From Euperipatoides rowelli (taxonomy: Eukaryota > Onychophora > Udeonychophora > Euonychophora > Peripatopsidae): 10,115 bases of DNA. The position numbers were made by a program, and so were the translations under genes. Numbering within the stretch: the stretch's first letter is position 1; the number at the start of each line of letters is the position of its first letter. Where the stretch lies: NCBI GenBank assembly GCA_003024985.2, contig PXIH01S0040414.1. One strand, given 5' to 3'. Positions 6,611-10,115 of the stretch are shown here, piece by piece. Below the pieces are notes generated by a model. It had not been told where the DNA came from, did no database searches, and saw nothing but the letters and a program-made list of their open reading frames with translations.

Positions 6611-7900
6611 AAGCAGAAAAATAACAAGCAGGTGAATGAGAAGCAGATGATGGAGCTGAAATAGCAGAATAAGAAGCAGTAGAATAAGAAAAAGAAGAAT
6701 AAGAAACAGAAGAATAAGAAACAGAAGAATAATAAGCAGAAGATTAATAAACAAGAATAATATTTAGAACAACAAGAAGCAGAAAAGAGAAAAAAGCAGA
6801 ACAAGAAGCAGAAACAAGAAAAAAACAAGGAGCAGAAATGAAGCAGAACAGGAGGCAAAAGAACAAGAGGTAAAAGAATGAGGCAAAAGATCAAGTAGCA
6901 GAACAAAGTGGAACAAGAAGCAGAATAATAAGCAGCAGAACAAGAAGCTAAAGAACAAGATGCTGAAAAACAAGAAGCGAAGTTAAAGAACAAGAAGCAG
7001 AATGAGAAACTGAAGAACAAATTAGAACAAGAAGCCAAAGAACAAGAAACAGAACAAGAGGGAGAAGAACAAGATTCAGAAAAACAAGAAACTGCAGAAC
7101 AAGAAGTAGAAGAAAAGGAAGCAGAAGAAAAAGAAGCAGAAGAAAAAGAAGTAGAAGAAAAAGAAGTATAAGAACTTGAAGCTCAAGAACAAGAAGCCGA
7201 AAACAAGAACCTGGAGAACAAGAAGCCGAAGAACAAGAAGTCGAAGAACAAGAAGCCCAAAAAAAAGAAGATGAAGAACAAGAAGCTGAAGAACAAGAAG
7301 CCAAAGGACAAGAAGCTGGAAAAACAATAGGCAGAACAAAGAGAACAAGAAACAAAACAAGAACAAGGGGTAGAACAAGAGAAAAAATAAGAAGCAGCAG
7401 AACAAGAACCTGAATATGAAACAGAACAAGAAGGTGAAGAACAAGAAGCAGATGGACAAAGCAGGAGAACAAGAAGCAGAACAACAATAAGCAAAAGAGC
7501 AAGAAGCAGAACAAGAGGCAGAAGAACAAAGAACAAGAAGCAGAAAGAACAATAAGCAGAAGACAAGAGTCAGAACAACAAGAGGCAGAAGAACAAGAGA
7601 CAGAAGAACAAGAGGCAAAAGAACAAGAGGCAGACTAACAAGAGGCAGAATAACAAGAGGCGGGAGAACAAGAGGCAGAAGAACAACTGGAAGAATAATA
7701 AGAAACAGGAAAAGAGGCAGAATAACAAAGTAGAACAAGAAGCAGAATGAGGCAGAAGAATGAAGTAGAACAAGAAGCAGAAGAATGAGAGGCAGAAGAA
7801 CAAAAGCAGAAGAACAAAAGCAGAAGAACAAGAGGCAGAAGAACAAAAAAGTAGAACATGTAGCAGAAGAGTGAAGCAGAAGAACAAGAGGGAGAACAAC
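6609..7900 (+). repeat. Degenerate 15-bp A/G-rich minisatellite (core GAAGCAGAAGAACAA)
   Basis: About 1.3 kb is built from a 15-base unit and 12-, 9- or 18-base derivatives, for example GAAGCAGAAGAACAA, GAGGCAGAAGAACAA and GAAGAATAAGAAACA. T is rare on this strand. In phase the unit reads Glu-Ala-Glu-Glu-Gln. The longest open stretch is 6932-7168 (79 codons, no ATG, stop at 7169-7171), with sequence such as EAEEKEAEEKEVEEKEV. Phase changes occur at about 6740-6776, 6835, 6875, 6920, 6985, 7010-7030 and 7200, so no long plus-strand frame survives. Between 7565 and 7680 the GAGGCA variant runs with an almost exact 15-base period. Stop triplets mostly sit where the unit has CAA (CAA to TAA). Minus-strand open frames of up to 288 codons arise only because TTA, CTA and TCA are scarce on the T-poor strand. 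A coding origin is possible but unproven. Confidence 0.85.
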
Positions 7901-8042
7901 AATTTTTTTAAAAAAAGTGATCACCGCTGCATGGGTTGGCACAAGGCCCCAAACCTAAAATCACTATGGATTGCCTACTGCCATTGCACTTTGGTATAGG
8001 TCGCTTAATGGCTCCTGTAGTGTAGCCTACTTGATTCTGATT
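7901..8042. other. Short less AT-rich spacer between array and repeat unit
   Basis: A T7A7 stretch (about 7904-7917) ends the array. Then 7918-8035 (containing GCATGGGTTGGCACAAGGCC and GGTCGCTTAATGGCTCC) is noticeably richer in G+C than the surrounding spacer. All three plus frames are interrupted within roughly 45 codons. No family is recognised. It may belong with the gene-like segment on the other side of the array. Confidence 0.35.
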
Positions 8043-8177
8043 CTAAAGGAATTAGGATTATTATTGCATTCTATTCCAGTTCCTAATCTGCTTATTTGAT
8101 AAACACTTTCATTTAAAGTTCAAATTAATTGATAAAACTTTTACTTTACTTCATTCTTTATCTTACCATTTAATACA
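8043..8177. repeat. Copy C of the roughly 135-bp repeat family
   Basis: It begins CTAAAGGAATTAGGATTATT and contains ATCTGCTTATTTGATAAACA and TTTAAAGTTCAAATTAATTG. It is followed head-to-tail by copy D, whose CTAGAGGGATTA start is 135 bases downstream. AAGTTCAAAT is shared by C and D. Confidence 0.55.
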
Positions 8178-8300
8178 CTAGAGGGATTACAATTGTTTGT
8201 TTACAGTCGCCGTTTTCCCAATAAAAGTTCAAATTCATTGATAATTAATTATTATTTTCCAGGTATTAAAGATATTCAGAATTGATAAGTATAAACGTCA
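8178..8300. repeat. Copy D of the roughly 135-bp repeat family
   Basis: This unit is tandem to copy C and is the best partner of copy A at 4446-4575. The AAAGTTCAAATTCATTGATA segment differs from copy A at only a few positions. AAGTTCAAATTC superficially resembles an RNA polymerase III B box, but copies A, B and C do not keep that match and no A box was found, so a SINE identity is not supported. Confidence 0.55.
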
Positions 8301-9357
8301 ATTATACATTTATCATTTATTTTGCTGATGGTTAGGATGACGTACTGATCTTTGCTATCCAATTGATCAGTGTCTTTACAGGTTGTTCAGGCACAATTTG
8401 TTGAGATCATTCTTTATAAGACAGTAAATAAAATTTATTAGAATGATAGAAAATCGAATTTCCCTTAAATAGAGCACATAAAAATAAATATATTAAAAAA
8501 AAAAAAAAAGATTTTTGGAATTCATCATCGCTCTGTACATAATAAATCCATCCTTGTTCTGAAATACCCATTTGAAGTTTTTCAACTTATTTATGTATCA
8601 TTTAGATTTTTGAAGTTTAAAAAGAAAGCCGCCTGTTATAACAATTACATCAAATAAAATTAGTTAAATGTTTATCTATTAACAATTTGCTTTGCATCCC
8701 ATTTTAAACATTAAAAATAATTAATGTTGCCATTTTAATGGTCATTTGTATCTTCCTACCTGTCAGACTTGTGAACGAATAGTTTATTAAATACAGTATT
8801 ATAAACATATGTTATTAAATTTATGGGTGTTATTACTGTAAAANTTGTGAAATCAATTTGTATTCATGACACACAGGAATTTTCAAGATTCAGCCATTTT
8901 TTAATATATTTAAATTTAAAAAAATAAAAAATAAAAATAAATCTTCTGGCTAATCTTTAGAATTTGGAACTTTAATTACCATTTTAAAACTCTCCATTTT
9001 CTTTGTTTCTAGCCAACTTTATTTCATATTGACATTTAAACTAGACCAAAATAAACATTTTAAATTACTGAAATATTAAATTAATACATTAAAAAAAAAA
9101 TTTAATCTTCATAGAGCTAATAATAATAGATAATGCCTTTACTGTAGTTGCAGAATAGCATTATCTTAAATTGCAGATAATTTATTTGCATTGTGTCTAG
9201 CAGTGTTTTTAATGTTGGAGATCATGATTGTGTTCTGTATGCCATAATAATCTTCATAATGATAAAGATGGGAGAGGAGATGGAGGAAAGGGATCATATT
9301 TACTGACTCATTTATTTATTTACTTTGGTTAAGGTATATTAATTGATTGATTGGTTT
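8301..9357. other. AT-rich spacer, one undetermined base, no gene seen
   Basis: No coding frame or RNA gene is supported. The stretch contains an A14 run (8495-8508), an N at 8844, and a 7-bp inverted pair ACTGATC/GATCAGT (about 8344-8371). A G/A-rich patch at 9260-9295 (GATGGGAGAGGAGATGGAGG) resembles other G-rich patches in the window. Confidence 0.5.
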
Positions 9358-9525
9358 GAATTAGATTTAAAGCAATTTTATTAAATGATTTGGATCAGAG
9401 TTAGATTTAAAGATTAGGAATCATGTTGACTGGGTTTATATCATATGTAGGCTATTGATTCACTTTTTAAATTAGGGTTGGGACATATTTTTATATTGAT
9501 TCAATTTATTGGATCAGGGTTAGGG
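9358..9525 (+). repeat. Degenerate repeat with GGATCAGRGTTAG / TTAGATTTAAAG motifs
   Basis: TTAGATTTAAAG occurs at 9361-9372 and 9401-9412, 40 bases apart. GGATCAGAGTTAG (9392-9404) recurs as GGATCAGGGTTAG (9511-9523), and ATTAGGGTTGGG lies at about 9472. Related words such as TGATTTGGAT and TTTATTGGAT precede the motif. The copies are irregularly spaced and too degenerate to define a unit. The TTAGGG words are isolated and not a telomeric array. Confidence 0.45.
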
Positions 9526-9602
9526 AATTTTTCTTATAAGAAATCTTTATAAAGACAACTAATGGGCCTTTATGATATAGGAGTGCAGTTTTTGATTAAT
9601 AA

Positions 9603-9670
9603 TTATAGCAACCAAATTTAAATAAAGAAGGAAATACACACAATTGTTTATTTAAATTTGACTGCTGTAA
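9603..9670. repeat. Inverted repeat with 24-base arms, hairpin-forming
   Basis: CAAATTTAAATAAA (9613-9626) is an exact inverse of TTTATTTAAATTTG (9647-9660), with a 20-base loop between. After a symmetric 2+2 mismatch (AC/AC), AGCA (9607-9610) pairs with TGCT (9663-9666). One mismatch further, TTA (9603-9605) pairs with TAA (9668-9670). In all 21 of 24 positions pair. The size resembles a small hairpin RNA precursor or the remnant of a palindromic transposon. No promoter or conserved mature strand can be judged from sequence alone. Confidence 0.6.
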
Positions 9671-10115
9671 ATTTTTCTGTTTGTTTAATTTCTAAAGTCT
9701 ATTAATATTTCCAATATAAGTATACTCTAGTATAGGTATGAGCAATAGTTTTGGCATATGAGGCTGATTGAAAATTTGTAATTCTCTATGGGTCGGTCGT
9801 CAAGCACAGAAAAATTGCAATGTAACTAATCGAAACAAAGATTAGGACAAAGGATCTCCCAGGTTTTTTTTTTTTAAATTTATGATCAAATAATGTAATT
9901 TCATTACTTTTAAGAAAATATACAGTAACTTATAGGATTTGTATTAAATGAATTTTTAAAAATTACTGATTATAGTCCAGGAGCCCATGACGAAATACTT
10001 ATGTCATAAAGTACAGAAGGTTTGACAGTTATAATGTGTTGTTATAGTTTTTCCATCTCTGAAACTGGCAGTCTTACGAGGCACAGCTGGGGCATTTAGG
10101 AGGTGGGAGCTCCCA
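9671..10115. other. AT-rich spacer to the window end, no gene seen
   Basis: No open frame or known element was identified. A less AT-rich patch at 9785-9860 (GGGTCGGTCGTCAAGCACAG) and another at 10055-10115 (GAGGCACAGCTGGGGCATTT) may be the edges of further old repeats, but I recognise neither. Confidence 0.45.

Noticed and set aside
6609-7200. Non-standard genetic code (TAA read as glutamine), suggested by TAA in place of CAA
   Set aside because: The stops are spaced by exact repeat units, consistent with copied mutation. TGA also interrupts the same frame, the LINE nearby is broken by TAA, TAG and TGA alike, and the transposon types are animal ones using the standard code.
6609-7900. CRISPR-like array
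   Set aside because: Units are 9-18 bases, abut without spacers and sit in eukaryotic-type DNA.
6560-7942. Six overlapping long open frames on the minus strand (up to 288 codons) rich in Leu, Phe, Cys and Ser, resembling membrane proteins
   Set aside because: They are the complement of the A/G-rich 15-bp array. Stops on that strand require TTA, CTA or TCA on the T-poor strand, so long open frames arise automatically in all three phases. No non-repetitive domain is present.
8225-8245. AAGTTCAAATTC as a polymerase III B box of a SINE
   Set aside because: Other copies of the same repeat do not keep the match, no A box lies at the right distance upstream, and no tRNA-like fold could be drawn.
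9470-9530. TTAGGG words as an interstitial telomere repeat
   Set aside because: Only isolated single copies, not tandem, embedded in a different degenerate repeat.

Overview
The window looks like non-coding genomic DNA from an AT-rich metazoan. Composition is strongly A+T-rich by eye, and no intact protein-coding gene is visible on either strand. The recognisable content is transposon debris of animal type: a decayed APE-type LINE of the CR1/L2/Jockey group and a deleted hAT-Charlie DNA transposon whose ends resemble the MER30 family. There is also a long degenerate minisatellite and several families of diverged local repeats. One N (position 8844) and three runs of ten or more G or C suggest a draft assembly. 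I cannot name the species; an invertebrate is my best guess, held weakly.

Layout. 1-133: probable end of a hAT element that continues off the left edge. 134-435: AT-rich, little recognisable. About 436-2180: plus-strand LINE remnant. In order it has the end of the endonuclease, the linker, the second half of the reverse transcriptase (YADD box), the C-terminal tail, a polyadenylation signal and a TTTA-type tail. The first half of the RT is deleted and there are many frameshifts and stops. 2181-4445: intergenic DNA with a diverged tandem pair (period about 134) and a short perfect hairpin. 4446-4575, 5996-6157 and 8043-8300: scattered units of a repeat family with a period of about 135 bp. 4931-5825: the hAT-Charlie element, with inverted ends, 8-bp target-site duplication and a broken remnant of the transposase C-terminus. 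About 6150-6610: a less AT-rich, gene-like segment with no intact frame. It runs in one reading phase into a 1.3-kb A/G-rich array (6609-7900) of a 15-bp unit that would read Glu-Ala-Glu-Glu-Gln. 7901-10115: repeat units, AT-rich spacer, a GGATCAG/TTAG-type degenerate repeat and a 24-nt-arm inverted repeat.

Nothing here forms a working pathway. The interesting points are historical. The hAT insertion has near-perfect boundaries. The 15-bp array shows stop codons that were themselves copied by repeat expansion. The array and its gene-like leader sit between two units of the 135-bp family, as though inserted there. The long leucine/phenylalanine/cysteine/serine-rich frames on the minus strand of the array are composition artefacts, not genes.
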